The position numbers and the translations under genes were made by a program. From Actinoallomurus liliacearum (GTDB lineage: Bacteria; Actinomycetota; Actinomycetes; Streptosporangiales; Streptosporangiaceae): a stretch of 64,000 nt of DNA. The DNA lies in contig NZ_BAABHJ010000040.1 in the NCBI RefSeq assembly GCF_039542035.1, forward strand, positions 851,043 through 915,042, written 5' to 3'. The notes beneath the pieces are model-generated. The model was not told the origin of the DNA and made no database searches. It saw nothing but the letters and a program-made list of their open reading frames with translations. Positions within the stretch are counted from its first letter, which is position 1. Every line of letters begins with the position of its first letter. This document shows positions 1 through 8,776 of this stretch, piece after piece.

Positions 1-200
1 CCCAGGAAGGCGAAGACGATCCACCCGGCAGCGAAGAGAACGAGATTCGCCGTGATCTTCAGTGCGTAATAGCCGGGCCTGCGATCGAGCAGTCCCGCTT
101 GCTTGACCTGGCGGGACAACGCGGCATACGCGCTTCCGCGTCCGGCGGCGGGCGGCCCCCGGCGGGAGTGTGCATCCGGTCTGACGGCGTCGACGGCCAT
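1..200 (-). CDS. fatty acid desaturase, N-terminal part (cut by window edge)
   Basis: About 66 codons are visible, from an ATG at 200 leftwards off the window. The start follows a good ribosome site (GAAGGAG, 8 bases upstream). The peptide contains YAALSRQVKQAGLLDRRPGYYALK followed by a hydrophobic stretch (LVLFAAGWIVFAFLG), the usual N-terminus of actinobacterial membrane acyl-lipid desaturases just before the first helix. The histidine boxes would lie outside the window, so activity cannot be judged. Its neighbour on the same strand is a UBP-type zinc finger protein. A complete, different desaturase lies at 4498-5616. Confidence 0.7.
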   Translation of the reverse strand, partial: MAVDAVRPDAHSRRGPPAAGRGSAYAALSRQVKQAGLLDRRPGYYALKITANLVLFAAGWIVFAFL

Positions 201-246
201 TCTGCTTGCTCCTTCGGTTGTTACGAGATGGCAGGGCGTGGATTGC

Positions 247-561
247 TCAGACGGCGCGCCGGTGGACATAGCACCATCTCCAGGTCGGCCCGGGCCGCAA
301 CGCGCGTACCACGGGATGGTCGGTCTCTTCGTAGTGCGCGAGCGCATGCCGACGGGGCGAGTCATCCGAGCACGCCACCCAGCCGCACGTCAGGCACGCC
401 ACAAGTCCGGCCCAGTGTTCACCGGTGGCCCGGCATTCCCAGCACGTGCTCGAGTTGGGGGCCACCGGAACGAGCGCATCGAGATGCTCACATCGGGGTG
501 CCGACCCGTTCCCGCTGACGGCTCGCGCATCGAGCGCCATGCCGGCTCCATCCGCAGTCAT
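247..561 (-). CDS. UBP-type zinc finger domain protein
   Basis: This 104-residue protein is almost entirely one UBP-type zinc finger (zf-UBP). The ligand pattern is visible: CEHLD, then CWEC, CLTCGWVAC, HALAHYEETDHPVV and a final CYVHR. In eukaryotes such fingers bind ubiquitin C-termini; in actinobacteria they occur as small stand-alone proteins, often next to redox or desaturase genes, with unknown role. I chose ATG 561, preceded by GGAGAGGGGG, over the longer reading from 660 because the extra 33 residues are low in complexity. It lies 46 bases upstream of the partial desaturase on the same strand, so co-transcription is likely. Confidence 0.7.
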   Translation of the reverse strand: MTADGAGMALDARAVSGNGSAPRCEHLDALVPVAPNSSTCWECRATGEHWAGLVACLTCGWVACSDDSPRRHALAHYEETDHPVVRALRPGPTWRWCYVHRRAV

Positions 562-888
562 CTGCGCCCCCTCTCCCCGGAACCGCACGGTGCCCCGCCG
601 GGCTGATTCACTCCCAGTCGACCCGCATCGAGGCCGGATGGAAACCGGCAACCCGAGCAAGCCTCATCATCTGCCCTGATCACCAGGCGAGCGCCCCTGT
701 GGCGGACAAGGGGCGGCCACTCTGGACACGGGCGATGGCGCCGACCGACGGGAACATCGTCACAGGCCTGGATCACGGCCTGCGGCGCGTGCGAGTCTGT
801 ACATGATGCGCACGGACCGGCGCCTGGGGTTCCGGGCGCGCCGGGCGATGGCGGCAGGTCGGCCCGGCCGGGGGTGGAGGTGGCGGCC
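562..888. other. intergenic region between divergent genes
   Basis: This stretch separates the zinc-finger gene (leftward) from the LysR gene (rightward) and should hold both promoters. I see no convincing reading frame on either strand and no clear repeat. The purine-rich GGAGGTGG at 876-883 serves as ribosome site of the LysR gene. Confidence 0.5.
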
Positions 889-1803
889 ATGGAGCTTCGC
901 CAGCTTCGCTACTTCGTGACACTGGCCGAAGAACTGCACTTCGGCCGGGCGGCCGCGCGCGAGCACATCGTGCAGTCGGCGTTGAGCCAGCAGTTGCAGC
1001 GGCTGGAACGCGAGCTGGGGGTACGCCTGCTGGAGCGCAGCACTCACCACGTCGGGCTGACGGCGGCGGGAGCGGCGTTCCTGGTCGAGGCTCGGCAGAT
1101 CATCGCTCACACCGACCGGGCCGCGCAGGTCGCCCGCAGCGCGGCCGGAACCTCTCCCAGCCTGCGCGTCGGCATCATCGACGCGAGCTACGACTCGATG
1201 CCGCAGATCCTGCACGAGGTCCAGGCCAGATACCCCGATCTGGTGATTCACCAGGTCGAGGCCGGCGTACCCGAGCAGTACCAGCAACTCCTCGACGGCC
1301 GCCTGGACGTGGGCATCGGACGGGCCGCGCTCGCCCCGCCGGGGGTGGCCTCACACCTGTTCCGCAAGGACCCGCTGGGGGTACTGGTCCCCGATGGACA
1401 CCGCTTCACGTGTTCGGACGGTGTGCCGGTCGCCACGCTCGCACAAGAGCCTTTGCTGCTCGCCGAGGACGTGCAGGCGCCGGAGTTCAATCAGTTCGTG
1501 GTTGAGATGTGCCGGTCGGCGGGGTTCACGCCCGCCGTGTACGAAGGCAGCGTGGAGAGCATTCGCGCCGCCGCCGCGCTGGTCGCCGCAGGCCGGTGCC
1601 TGTACTGCGTACCCTCCTCCTGCATCGCCGCCCTCCCCGGAACCATCTGGCGGCCGCTGATCGAACCGGAGTCCCACTATCCGTGGTCGATCCTGTGGCG
1701 GGCGACCGACGCCTCCGATCACGTACGCGCCATCGTCACCTGCGCACGGGCGATGTCGCAGCGATTGGGCTGGCTGGCGATCCCGGACCGGACAGCCGGC
1801 TGA
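889..1803 (+). CDS. LysR-family transcriptional regulator
   Basis: A 304-residue DNA-binding regulator. The N-terminal winged helix-turn-helix is clear (MELRQLRYFVTLAEELHFGR, then QSALSQQLQRLERELGVRLLERS, residues 1-60), followed by a substrate-binding effector domain from about residue 90 (LRVGIIDASYDSMPQILHEV). I chose ATG 889 rather than GTG 874 because GGAGGTGG sits at 876-883 and family members start at MELRQLRYF. LysR proteins usually control a divergent or adjacent gene; here the divergent neighbour is the zinc-finger/desaturase pair and the downstream gene is an SPFH protein, so the target is not obvious. The ligand is unknown. Confidence 0.88.
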   Translation: MELRQLRYFVTLAEELHFGRAAAREHIVQSALSQQLQRLERELGVRLLERSTHHVGLTAAGAAFLVEARQIIAHTDRAAQVARSAAGTSPSLRVGIIDASYDSMPQILHEVQARYPDLVIHQVEAGVPEQYQQLLDGRLDVGIGRAALAPPGVASHLFRKDPLGVLVPDGHRFTCSDGVPVATLAQEPLLLAEDVQAPEFNQFVVEMCRSAGFTPAVYEGSVESIRAAAALVAAGRCLYCVPSSCIAALPGTIWRPLIEPESHYPWSILWRATDASDHVRAIVTCARAMSQRLGWLAIPDRTAG

Positions 1804-1896
1804 AACGCCGAGCCGGCGGTCGGTCATCAGCTGACGTGATGAGCCCTGCTCAGGTTCATGCTTTCCGTGCCAGGAACATGCCCGTTGGCTGATGGC

Positions 1897-2733
1897 ATGA
1901 CCACCATCATCACCGTCGCCGTCGTCCTTGTCGCCGTGGCCCTGCTGGCCCTGATGCTGTCGGTGCGGGTCGTACAGCAATATGAGCGCGGCGTCGTGTT
2001 CCGGCTGGGACGCGTCCAAGGCGGTGTGCGGCTGCCGGGGCTCACCTTCATCGCACCGGTCGTGGACCGGCTTCGTAAGGTGAACGTCCAGGTCGTCACC
2101 ATGAGCGTCCCCGCCCAAGACGGCATCACCGAGGACAACGTCAGCGTTCGCGTCGACGCGGTCGTCTACTTCCGGGTCGTCGACGCCGTCAAAGCCACCG
2201 TGAACGTGCAGAACTACCCCTTCGCCGTCTCTCAAGTCGCCCAGACCTCACTGCGCTCGGTCATCGGCCGAGCCGACCTGGACGCCCTGCTGTCCCAGCG
2301 CGACCGGCTGAACACCGAACTCACCGCGATCATCGACGGCCCCACCGAGTTGCCCTGGGGGGTCAAGGTCGAACGAGTCGAGCTCAAAGACGTCGCACTG
2401 CCCGAAACGATGAAACGCTCCATGTCCCGCCAGGCCGAAGCCGAACGCGAACGCCGAGCCCGCGTCATCACCGCCGACGGCGAATTCCAGGCCTCGACAA
2501 AGCTCGCCCAAGCCGCCGCCACCATGGCCGCCGATCCCGCCGCCCTGCAACTGCGACTCCTGCAGACCGTCGTCGAAGTCGCCGCGGAGAAGAACAGCAC
2601 ACTCGTCATGCCCGTCCCCGTCGAACTGCTCCGCTTCTTCGACCGACTCGGGCCTGGACCGGACGGCGTCAGCATGGCGCACGCGTCTACCGGGACTTTT
2701 CGTCTCGACCCGCGACCAACGGCGGCCCGGTGA
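1897..2733 (+). CDS. SPFH/band-7 (slipin) membrane protein
   Basis: A 278-residue slipin/stomatin-like protein. It has an N-terminal membrane hairpin segment (TTIITVAVVLVAVALLALMLSV) directly followed by the band-7 core (VQQYERGVVFRLGRVQG, APVVDRLRKVNVQ, DNVSVRVDAVVYFRVVD) and an alanine/glutamate-rich coiled region (MKRSMSRQAEAERERRARVITADGEFQA). Such proteins oligomerise on the inner face of the membrane and organise lipid microdomains. The start is uncertain: ATG 1897 places the membrane segment at the N-terminus as in relatives; ATG 1858 is possible. Neither has a strong ribosome site. It stands alone after the LysR gene. Confidence 0.85.
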   Translation: MTTIITVAVVLVAVALLALMLSVRVVQQYERGVVFRLGRVQGGVRLPGLTFIAPVVDRLRKVNVQVVTMSVPAQDGITEDNVSVRVDAVVYFRVVDAVKATVNVQNYPFAVSQVAQTSLRSVIGRADLDALLSQRDRLNTELTAIIDGPTELPWGVKVERVELKDVALPETMKRSMSRQAEAERERRARVITADGEFQASTKLAQAAATMAADPAALQLRLLQTVVEVAAEKNSTLVMPVPVELLRFFDRLGPGPDGVSMAHASTGTFRLDPRPTAAR

Positions 2734-3274
2734 ATTCCACGTCCCCGGCCACCCTCCCGACCGAAGAACCCGAACCCGTCAGCTGAACGAATCGGCTCGC
2801 CGACCGGCGCGATGGTCGGGTGAACGAGCACCGGCTCCCGATCCGCCCACTGCATCTGGAACGGATCGACGCCGGCCCTACGGAAACGCATCCACATCGA
2901 ACACCGCTACGGTGAATACTTCGGTCTGCCGGACCTACGGCCGGCCCCGTACGTGACCGGGCCGCGAACCCGCGCCCAGCTCATCGCCGACCGCAACGGC
3001 GTTCTGATCGCTTTCAAGGCGATGAACCACTGGACCGCCGACGGCCGGTTCGGCGCGTCTTCCACAAGACAACGAACCGGCCGGTCACTGCTCGGTGCTG
3101 TACGCCCTGCGACTCATCGGGGCGACCGAGCGACTACGCCGCAGGTGCTCGCCGGCCCACCGGGATGGGGCACGGACCAGACCGTCGGACGAGCCATCAA
3201 GATTCGTGACGGCGTTGTCCAGGTGCCCGCCCGGAGACGGAAGACATCAACCGCAGGTGAAGGAGGTGGTGTAG
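2734..3274. other. long intergenic region, no recognisable gene
   Basis: About 540 bases between the SPFH and TerC genes. A forward frame around 2850-3070 reads plausibly (IEHRYGEYFGLPDLRPAPY, then TRAQLIADRNG) but has no convincing start, runs into low-quality sequence and matches no family that I recognise. It may be the remnant of a lost gene. The last 30 bases supply the TerC ribosome site. Confidence 0.4.
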
Positions 3275-4342
3275 GTGACCGGCTTCGCTGTGCAGATCTG
3301 GGCCGCGCTGATCGGCCTGATCTTCGCGTTGTTCGCGTTCGACCTCCTGGTGGCGGTGCGCCGTCCGCACGCCGTCGGGCTGATCGAGGCCACCGTGTGG
3401 TCGGTGTTCTACATCGCGGTCGCGGTCGGGTTCGGGCTGACCCTGTGGGCCGTGGCGGGCGCGCGGGCGGGCACCGAGTACTTCGCGGGCTGGGTGGTGG
3501 AGAAGAGCCTGTCGGTCGACAATCTGTTCATCTTCTCGATCACCTTCACCCGCTTCGCGGTACCGGCCGAGTACCGGCACAAGATCCTCTTGTACGGCAT
3601 CGCGTTCGCGGTGTGCCTGCGCGCGGTGTTCATCGCGATCGGGACGGCCGCGATCAGCCTGTTCTCCTTCACCTTCCTGCTGTTCGGCCTGGTGCTGCTG
3701 TGGACGGCGGTGCAGTTGATCCGCCATCGCAACGAGGAGCCCGACGTGGAGGACACCTGGCTGGTGCGCCGGGCACGATCGATCATGCCGGTCGCCGTCG
3801 GCTACCACGGCGGCCGGATGCTCGCAGTCGAGGACGGGCGGCGGGTGATGACCCCGGTGCTGCTGGTGTTCGTCGCCATCGGCAGCACCGACCTGCTGTT
3901 CGCCCTGGACTCCATCCCCGCGGTGTTCGGGGTGACCAGCGAACCGTTCATCGTGTTCGCCGCGAACGCCTTCGCTCTGCTCGGCCTGCGCGCGCTGTTC
4001 TTCCTTCTCGAAGGGCTGCTGGAACGCCTCCTCTACCTCGCCATCGGGCTTTCGCTGATCCTGGCCCTCATCGGGGTCAAACTCATCCTGCTGTTCCTGC
4101 ACGAGGACGTCACCGAGAGCGTGCCAGAGATCCCCACCCCGCTGTCGCTCGCCCTCATCCTCTTCATCCTCATCGTCACCACGATCGCCAGCGTGCTGCG
4201 CGTCCACACGCACCCCGAGGAGCGTGCACATCCCGGTGCGGTGAGCGTCCGTCGCGACCGGCCCGACGACGGCGCCCTGCCGCCTTCCAACCGCCCCCAG
4301 GACGGAACGGAACCCCGCCGAACTCACACTCCTCACTCGTGA
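3275..4342 (+). CDS. TerC-family integral membrane protein
   Basis: A 355-residue polytopic membrane protein of the TerC/Alx family, implicated in tellurite resistance and in manganese or other metal-ion efflux. About eight to nine membrane segments are visible. Family hallmarks are present: EKSLSVDNLFIF in the third helix region, and GSTDLLFALDSIPAVFGVT with the conserved acidic residues buried in the membrane. The C-terminal 45 residues are hydrophilic. The GTG start at 3275 is preceded by an excellent ribosome site (GAAGGAGGT). No metal regulator or ter operon partner is adjacent, so the substrate is not shown by context. Confidence 0.9.
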   Translation: MTGFAVQIWAALIGLIFALFAFDLLVAVRRPHAVGLIEATVWSVFYIAVAVGFGLTLWAVAGARAGTEYFAGWVVEKSLSVDNLFIFSITFTRFAVPAEYRHKILLYGIAFAVCLRAVFIAIGTAAISLFSFTFLLFGLVLLWTAVQLIRHRNEEPDVEDTWLVRRARSIMPVAVGYHGGRMLAVEDGRRVMTPVLLVFVAIGSTDLLFALDSIPAVFGVTSEPFIVFAANAFALLGLRALFFLLEGLLERLLYLAIGLSLILALIGVKLILLFLHEDVTESVPEIPTPLSLALILFILIVTTIASVLRVHTHPEERAHPGAVSVRRDRPDDGALPPSNRPQDGTEPRRTHTPHS

Positions 4343-4497
4343 ACCCGCGACGCGGTCGGCGGTCTCATCCCGGTCCGGCCCCCTGCGCAGGCGGCGGAGA
4401 CGCAGCACTGACCAGGTCGCTCGCGCGTGACCGGTCGCTCCCTCGTTCCTCTTGCGCCGGGCCCTCGAGGGGCGTCGGCGGCTTCACCCCTCGTGCT

Positions 4498-5616
4498 TCA
4501 GGCGATCGCCCGGAGATCTGGGGCTGGTGGTTCCGCTGGTGGGGCCTGGTGGTGGTGCCGGGGTCCGGGCAAGGCGAGTCGCAGTATGCGTTTGTAGACC
4601 GATCCGGTCTGTCGGGCCAGTGAGCCGGAGGTGTAGGGGAGTCCGAATCGTTCGCACAGGGCGCGGATTCGTGGCGCGATCTCGGCGTACCGGTTGCTCG
4701 GCAGGTCGGGGAACAGGTGGTGCTCGATCTGGTGGCTGAGGTTGCCGCTCATGAGGTGGAGGAGGCGGCTGCCGTCGATGTTGCATGAGCCGAGCAGTTG
4801 GCGGACGTACCACTCGCCGCGGGTCTCGCCCTCCAACTGGTCTTCGGTGAAGACTTCGGCGCCTTCGGGGAAGTGGCCGCAGAAGATGATGGTGTGCGCC
4901 CAGACGTTGCGGGCCAGGTTCGCGGTCAGGTTGCCGAGTAGGACGGGTACGAAGCCGGGGCCGGCCAGCAGCGGGAACGCCAGGTAGTCCTTGACGATCT
5001 GGCGTCGTACCTTGCCGGCGATGGCGCGCGCTTGGGTCCAGGTCTCTTTCAGGCTCTTGTCCCCGGCCGGTATGCGTTCGACCTCCAGGTCGTACAGCGC
5101 GATGCCGTACTCGAAGACCAACGCGAGCAGCGTGTTGTAGATCGGCTGGAGAAGGTAGACCGGATGCCAGGGTTGCTCCGGGCTGACCCGCAGCAGCGAA
5201 TAGCCGATGTCGCGATCCTTGCCGAGCACGTTCGTCCAGGTGTGGTGCACGAAGTTGTGGGAGTGTTTCCACTGGTCGGCCGGGGAGGCGGTGTCCCACT
5301 CCCAGGTCGTGGAGTGGATCTTCGGATCGCGCATCCAGTCCCACTGCCCGTGCAGGACGTTGTGGCCGATCTCCATGTTCTCCAGGATCTTCGCGGTGGC
5401 CAGCGCCGCAGTCCCGGCCATCCAGGCGGGCGGCAGCCAGGACGCGAACAGCAGGACGCGGCCGCCCAGCTCCAGCTTGCGCTGAGTCGCGATGACGCCG
5501 CGGATGTAGCGAGCGTCCCTGTCCCCGAGGCTCGCGATGATCTCTTCGCGGATCCGGTCCAGCTCACGGCCGAACTCCTCGACGTCGGCCGGAGTGACGA
5601 ACGCGGTGGTCGACAT
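4498..5616 (-). CDS. membrane fatty acid desaturase
   Basis: A 372-residue acyl desaturase that would introduce a double bond into membrane lipid acyl chains using a di-iron centre. The three histidine boxes are complete: GHNVLHGQ, HSHNFVHH and HQIEHH, with hydrophobic segments between them. It begins 15 bases after the stop of the ferredoxin reductase gene on the same strand, so the two are almost certainly one transcript in which the reductase supplies electrons. The C-terminal 40 residues are proline-rich and variable. A second desaturase begins at base 200. Confidence 0.92.
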   Translation of the reverse strand: MSTTAFVTPADVEEFGRELDRIREEIIASLGDRDARYIRGVIATQRKLELGGRVLLFASWLPPAWMAGTAALATAKILENMEIGHNVLHGQWDWMRDPKIHSTTWEWDTASPADQWKHSHNFVHHTWTNVLGKDRDIGYSLLRVSPEQPWHPVYLLQPIYNTLLALVFEYGIALYDLEVERIPAGDKSLKETWTQARAIAGKVRRQIVKDYLAFPLLAGPGFVPVLLGNLTANLARNVWAHTIIFCGHFPEGAEVFTEDQLEGETRGEWYVRQLLGSCNIDGSRLLHLMSGNLSHQIEHHLFPDLPSNRYAEIAPRIRALCERFGLPYTSGSLARQTGSVYKRILRLALPGPRHHHQAPPAEPPAPDLRAIA

Positions 5617-5631
5617 GGTCCCCCCTCTGTG

Positions 5632-6774
5632 TCAAAGCTCTATCTCGACTGGGCCGGCGGCGGCCGACACACAGGTCTGGACGAGGTCGCCCGCTTCGCC
5701 GTGGATCTGGCCGGTGCGCAGGTCACGTACCTGCCCCGAGGCGAGCCGTCCCACGCAGCTGTGGCAGATCCCCATCCGGCAGCCGCTCGGCATGAGGACA
5801 CCCGCCCGCTCCCCGGCGATCAGCAGCGACGTACCGCCGTCGGCGTCGGCCTGCCGACCGCTCTTGGTGAACCGGATGCAGCCCCCCTCGCCCCCGGCCG
5901 TCGGTACGGCCGGGCGGAAGTGCTCGACATGCAGCCGATCAGGCGATCCGGCCCAGTGGTCCTCGGCCTCTTGGAGCATCCCGGCCGGCCCGCAGACCCA
6001 CGCCGCGCGTTCGGCCCAGTCCGGGCACAGGTCCGGCACGTCGGCCGGCCTGAGACGCCCTCCGGTTCGCGTGTACCGCTCATACAGCCGCAGATTCGCG
6101 AACCGCGCCGCCAACGCCCGCAGCTCCGCGCCGAAGATGACATCTGCCGGCGTAGGCGCCGAATGCATCAGGACCACATCGGGCAACCCCCGATACCCGG
6201 CATCTCGGTGCGATACGGCGACTCCGGGCTCCGCCGCCCCCCTCGGGGCCGCGCCGGACAGGAGGCCGCGCAGCATCGCCCGTACGGGCGTGATGCCGCT
6301 GCCGGCGGTCAGGAACAGCAGCCGCGGCGGTGGCGGTTCCGGGAGGACGAACTCCCCGTCCGGCCCGGCCAGGTGGACGATCACGCCAGGCGTCGCCTGC
6401 CGCACCAAGTAGCGGGAGACCAGCCCGTCCGGGGCCGCCTTGACGGTGATGGTGATGCATCCGTCCGGGCGTCCCGGTGGGCAGGACAGCGAAAAGGTCC
6501 GCCAGTGACGCACTCCCGCGATATCGACGCCGATGCGGACCCACTGTCCCGGCCGGTGCCGAACCCAACCCTGGCCGGGACGGATCAAGAGCGTCGCCGC
6601 GTCGGCGGTCTCCGGGTGGATCGCCTGGATCCGGCCTCGCAGCTCCTGCCCGCACCACAGCGGATCGAACAGCGCGAGATAGTCATCCGGAAGCAGTGGC
6701 GTGGTCAGCGACCGTACGGCGCCTGTCAGCCGCCGCAAGACGGCCGACCGGATGGTGGAGCCGGGCGTGCTCAA
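5632..6774 (-). CDS. ferredoxin reductase with C-terminal 2Fe-2S domain
   Basis: An electron-transfer flavoprotein with three modules: an FAD-binding domain (HRPGQWVRIG, then HWRTFSLSCPP), an NAD(P)-binding domain (LLFLTAGSGITPVRAML, ending in AWVCGPAGML), and a plant-type ferredoxin domain near the C-terminus with the cluster cysteines in MPSGCRMGICHSCVG and LVQTCVSAA. It should deliver NAD(P)H electrons to the desaturase encoded immediately downstream. The start is ambiguous: the frame is open to 6966, but family members begin shortly before LTTPLLPDDYLALFDPLW, so I favour TTG 6774, which has GGAG about ten bases upstream. Confidence 0.88.
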   Translation of the reverse strand: MSTPGSTIRSAVLRRLTGAVRSLTTPLLPDDYLALFDPLWCGQELRGRIQAIHPETADAATLLIRPGQGWVRHRPGQWVRIGVDIAGVRHWRTFSLSCPPGRPDGCITITVKAAPDGLVSRYLVRQATPGVIVHLAGPDGEFVLPEPPPPRLLFLTAGSGITPVRAMLRGLLSGAAPRGAAEPGVAVSHRDAGYRGLPDVVLMHSAPTPADVIFGAELRALAARFANLRLYERYTRTGGRLRPADVPDLCPDWAERAAWVCGPAGMLQEAEDHWAGSPDRLHVEHFRPAVPTAGGEGGCIRFTKSGRQADADGGTSLLIAGERAGVLMPSGCRMGICHSCVGRLASGQVRDLRTGQIHGEAGDLVQTCVSAAAGPVEIEL

Positions 6775-6935
6775 GAGGTAGGTCTCCAGCGCAGCGCCTG
6801 CAACCAGAACCTCGACCGCCGGTCGCCCCCATCGATCAGATCTGCCCCCATGATCCCCGTGATACCCGGCATGGAGACCGCGGATGCCGACGGCCGTCGA
6901 GTGGCGAGATGACAGGGAATCAAAAGCGTCACATC

Positions 6936-6961
6936 GGTTCGCGCCGGATTTGCCGGGGTAT
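6936..6961 (+). promoter_or_regulatory. sigma-B-like promoter
   Basis: GGTTC at 6936-6940, then 15 bases, then GGGTAT at 6956-6961. This fits the stress-sigma consensus of actinomycetes (GTTT, 14-16 bases, GGGTAY) with one -35 mismatch. It points at the DUF5994 gene starting at 7066. This is a visual match, not an experimental one. Confidence 0.5.
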
Positions 6962-7065
6962 AACAAGAATTACCGAGGGCATTTCGTGCGCCGATAGCCA
7001 AGTTGACGTCGTCCTGGGCGTGTGAAGATCCGGTTTCTTTTCGGACCGAGGACGGGGCCGACGTC

Positions 7066-7710
7066 ATGGCGCCGCACGTCAGTGATCAAAATGATGTCCT
7101 TTCTTCCATCCCGCCGGCGTCGCGGTTGAGCCTGGATCCGGCGTTGAAGCGCCTGGGAATCCTCGACGGCGGCTGGTGGCCGCGCTCCCGTAACGCGAGT
7201 GTGGAACTGCCGCTCCTCGTCTCGTTGCTGAACGCACGGGTCGGCGCGATCGTGCGGCTCGGTATCGATGCCCGCGACTGGGACGACGTCCCTCGCCGCC
7301 TCACGATCGACGGGCACGCGGTGCGGGTCGGGCGTTTCGCCGACGTGAACCACAAGATCATCGTGACCCGTGGCCCGCAAGACCACATCTTGGTACTTGT
7401 CATACCGCCCCAGGCGTCAACGGCTTCGGCGAAAGCCGCCCTGGCGATGGCGGCCGCCGGCAAGAACAGCGGCAGGCCCGAGGAGATCCTTGCCGCCGCC
7501 GGCATCGACAACATGGTCGAGACGAACACGCGCCAGGCGGCCCCGGCCGATGATCATCGCTCACGCGGCCGGGAACCTCGCCGTGCGGGCGCCGGCAGCG
7601 TACGCCCCATGGTGACCGAGGACGCCCCGCTGGATGAGCCAGGTGAGATCGGCCGCTGGCTCGACGACGGCGCGCCCACCTCGGACCTTCCGGCGACGTA
7701 CCCGAACTGA
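7066..7710 (+). CDS. DUF5994 family protein
   Basis: A 214-residue cytoplasmic protein of unknown function. The conserved core (RLSLDPALKRLGILDGGWWPRSRNASVELPLLV, then WDDVPRRLTIDGHAVRVGRF, then ILVLVIPP) is typical of the actinobacterial DUF5994 family; a second, more divergent member lies at 16491-17024. The C-terminal 60 residues are hydrophilic and extend past the family core. I chose ATG 7066; GTG 7003 would add 21 residues without family support. A sigma-B-like promoter lies about 100 bases upstream, suggesting stress expression. Confidence 0.75.
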   Translation: MAPHVSDQNDVLSSIPPASRLSLDPALKRLGILDGGWWPRSRNASVELPLLVSLLNARVGAIVRLGIDARDWDDVPRRLTIDGHAVRVGRFADVNHKIIVTRGPQDHILVLVIPPQASTASAKAALAMAAAGKNSGRPEEILAAAGIDNMVETNTRQAAPADDHRSRGREPRRAGAGSVRPMVTEDAPLDEPGEIGRWLDDGAPTSDLPATYPN

Positions 7711-7830
7711 TGCAGCCCGCGAAGGCGGGGACGAGGATGGGTCGGCGAGCCGGCTCATCCTCGGCGAACGCGTTCAGCGGGAAGCGTAGGCGACGGACCG
7801 ATGAGAGCCACCACGGCTCGAGGAGGGGAC

Positions 7831-8196
7831 ATGCTGGCCGTCTTGACTACGGCGTTGTGGGTCGTTCGTCGGACCGGCGATCGGATGATCCAGCGCTGGC
7901 GCTACCAGATCGAGAGCACGCCGGCGACGCCGAGACGGCGCCGAGAGTTGGCCGGTGTGATGCGCGGCCTGCCCGGCCGATACACCGACCGGGTTCCCAC
8001 GGGCACGCTCCGGCAGATCACCGGCTCGGCCGCCGCCGGGCAGTGGGAGCAGGCCCTCGACCAGCTGATCACGGTCCTGGACCGTCTCGCCCCCGGAATA
8101 ACCCCGCGGGAACGCGATGAACTGCGGGCCCTCTCCACCGCGCTGGAAATGCCGACCGCGCGGGTCGATGTCCTCGTTCCATCACCACCTCGGTGA
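7831..8196 (+). CDS. hypothetical protein
   Basis: A 121-residue protein that I do not recognise. ATG 7831 is preceded by GAGGAGGGGAC, a strong ribosome site, and codon use is typical of real genes. It starts with a hydrophobic stretch (MLAVLTTALWVV), then a basic segment, then a helical C-terminal part (QWEQALDQLITVLDRLAPGITPRERDELRALSTAL) reminiscent of small all-helical proteins. No catalytic motif is visible. It sits between a DUF5994 gene and insertion-sequence debris. Confidence 0.6.
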   Translation: MLAVLTTALWVVRRTGDRMIQRWRYQIESTPATPRRRRELAGVMRGLPGRYTDRVPTGTLRQITGSAAAGQWEQALDQLITVLDRLAPGITPRERDELRALSTALEMPTARVDVLVPSPPR

Positions 8197-8224
8197 GCGT
8201 CACCACACCCATCCCGGGGTCGTT

Positions 8225-8432
8225 AGAGGCTGTTCGGCGACTCGTGCCTCAGCCGCGACGGCAGGCGGCCAAGACCGTGCTGATCGATGTCGGCCCGCTC
8301 GAGGTGAAGGTGCCCCGTGATGGGCCGGCACATTCGAGCCGGGCTGAGTGTGTTCACCGAGATCGAGCACCGCGGCGTGGACGACGTGTTCATGCTGGTC
8401 TGCGGTGGGCTCAAGGACCTGCCGGAGGCGAT
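8225..8432 (+). pseudogene. IS256 (mutator) transposase remnant
   Basis: Two short pieces of an IS256-type transposase remain in different frames. The first (8256-8322) reads AKTVLIDVGPLEVKVPRD, matching the N-terminal region of these enzymes. The second (8349-8432) reads FTEIEHRGVDDVFMLVCGGL, matching the catalytic-core segment usually written RGVEDVCIVVCDGL. The sequence between them in a normal protein is missing, so the element is long dead. It abuts an IS701 remnant. Confidence 0.6.
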
Positions 8433-8439
8433 GGAACCG

Positions 8440-8610
8440 CGCCGCCGGACGCGGACGCTGGTACGGGGTCTGCTGGCGGGACTCCCGCGCAAGAACTGCT
8501 GGACGTCGGCCGAGCACGCCGGCCTGTGCGCGGCTCCGCATCGCAAGGAGTACGCCGACAGTTGCTGCTGATCGGACGGAACCGCCGCACCGGCGATGCG
8601 GTTTGGATCA
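8440..8610 (+). pseudogene. IS701-type transposase remnant
   Basis: At 8451-8521 the frame reads RTLVRGLLAGLPRKNCWTSA, the N-terminal signature of IS701-family transposases (usually LPRKNCWTIAEHAG). At 8560-8607 another frame reads QLLLIGRNRRTGDAVW, resembling the internal LLIRRNRRTGELAFYR segment. More than 200 residues that should separate them are absent. The first piece follows directly on IS256 sequence, giving a chimeric open frame at 8317-8571 that is not a real gene. Confidence 0.55.
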
Positions 8611-8644
8611 AAATCATGGCGTGCACCACCCCGCCGCCCAGGGT

Positions 8645-8668
8645 GTTTCTTCCGGAAAGGTCGGGTAA
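8645..8668 (+). promoter_or_regulatory. sigma-B-like promoter
   Basis: GTTTC at 8645-8649 and GGGTAA at 8663-8668, with 14 bases between GTTT and GGGTAA. This fits the actinomycete sigma-B consensus and lies 108 bases before the gene at 8777. Confidence 0.5.
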
Positions 8669-8776
8669 GGGCCTTTTAGCATTGAATTCTCTCCGAATCG
8701 GACCTCTTGGCGACCTGCTGCGGTCGCTCGGCCGGCGCGGGAACGGTTCCGTTGGCCTCGGACGGGGGAGTTGATC

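Noticed and set aside
2953..4623. 556-codon open frame over the TerC gene
   Set aside because: It overlaps TerC in another frame, is Arg/Gly/Pro-rich and has no domain, whereas TerC has clear helices and motifs.
8317..8571. 84-codon frame as a possible new small gene
   Set aside because: It is a junction of IS256 and IS701 transposase fragments.
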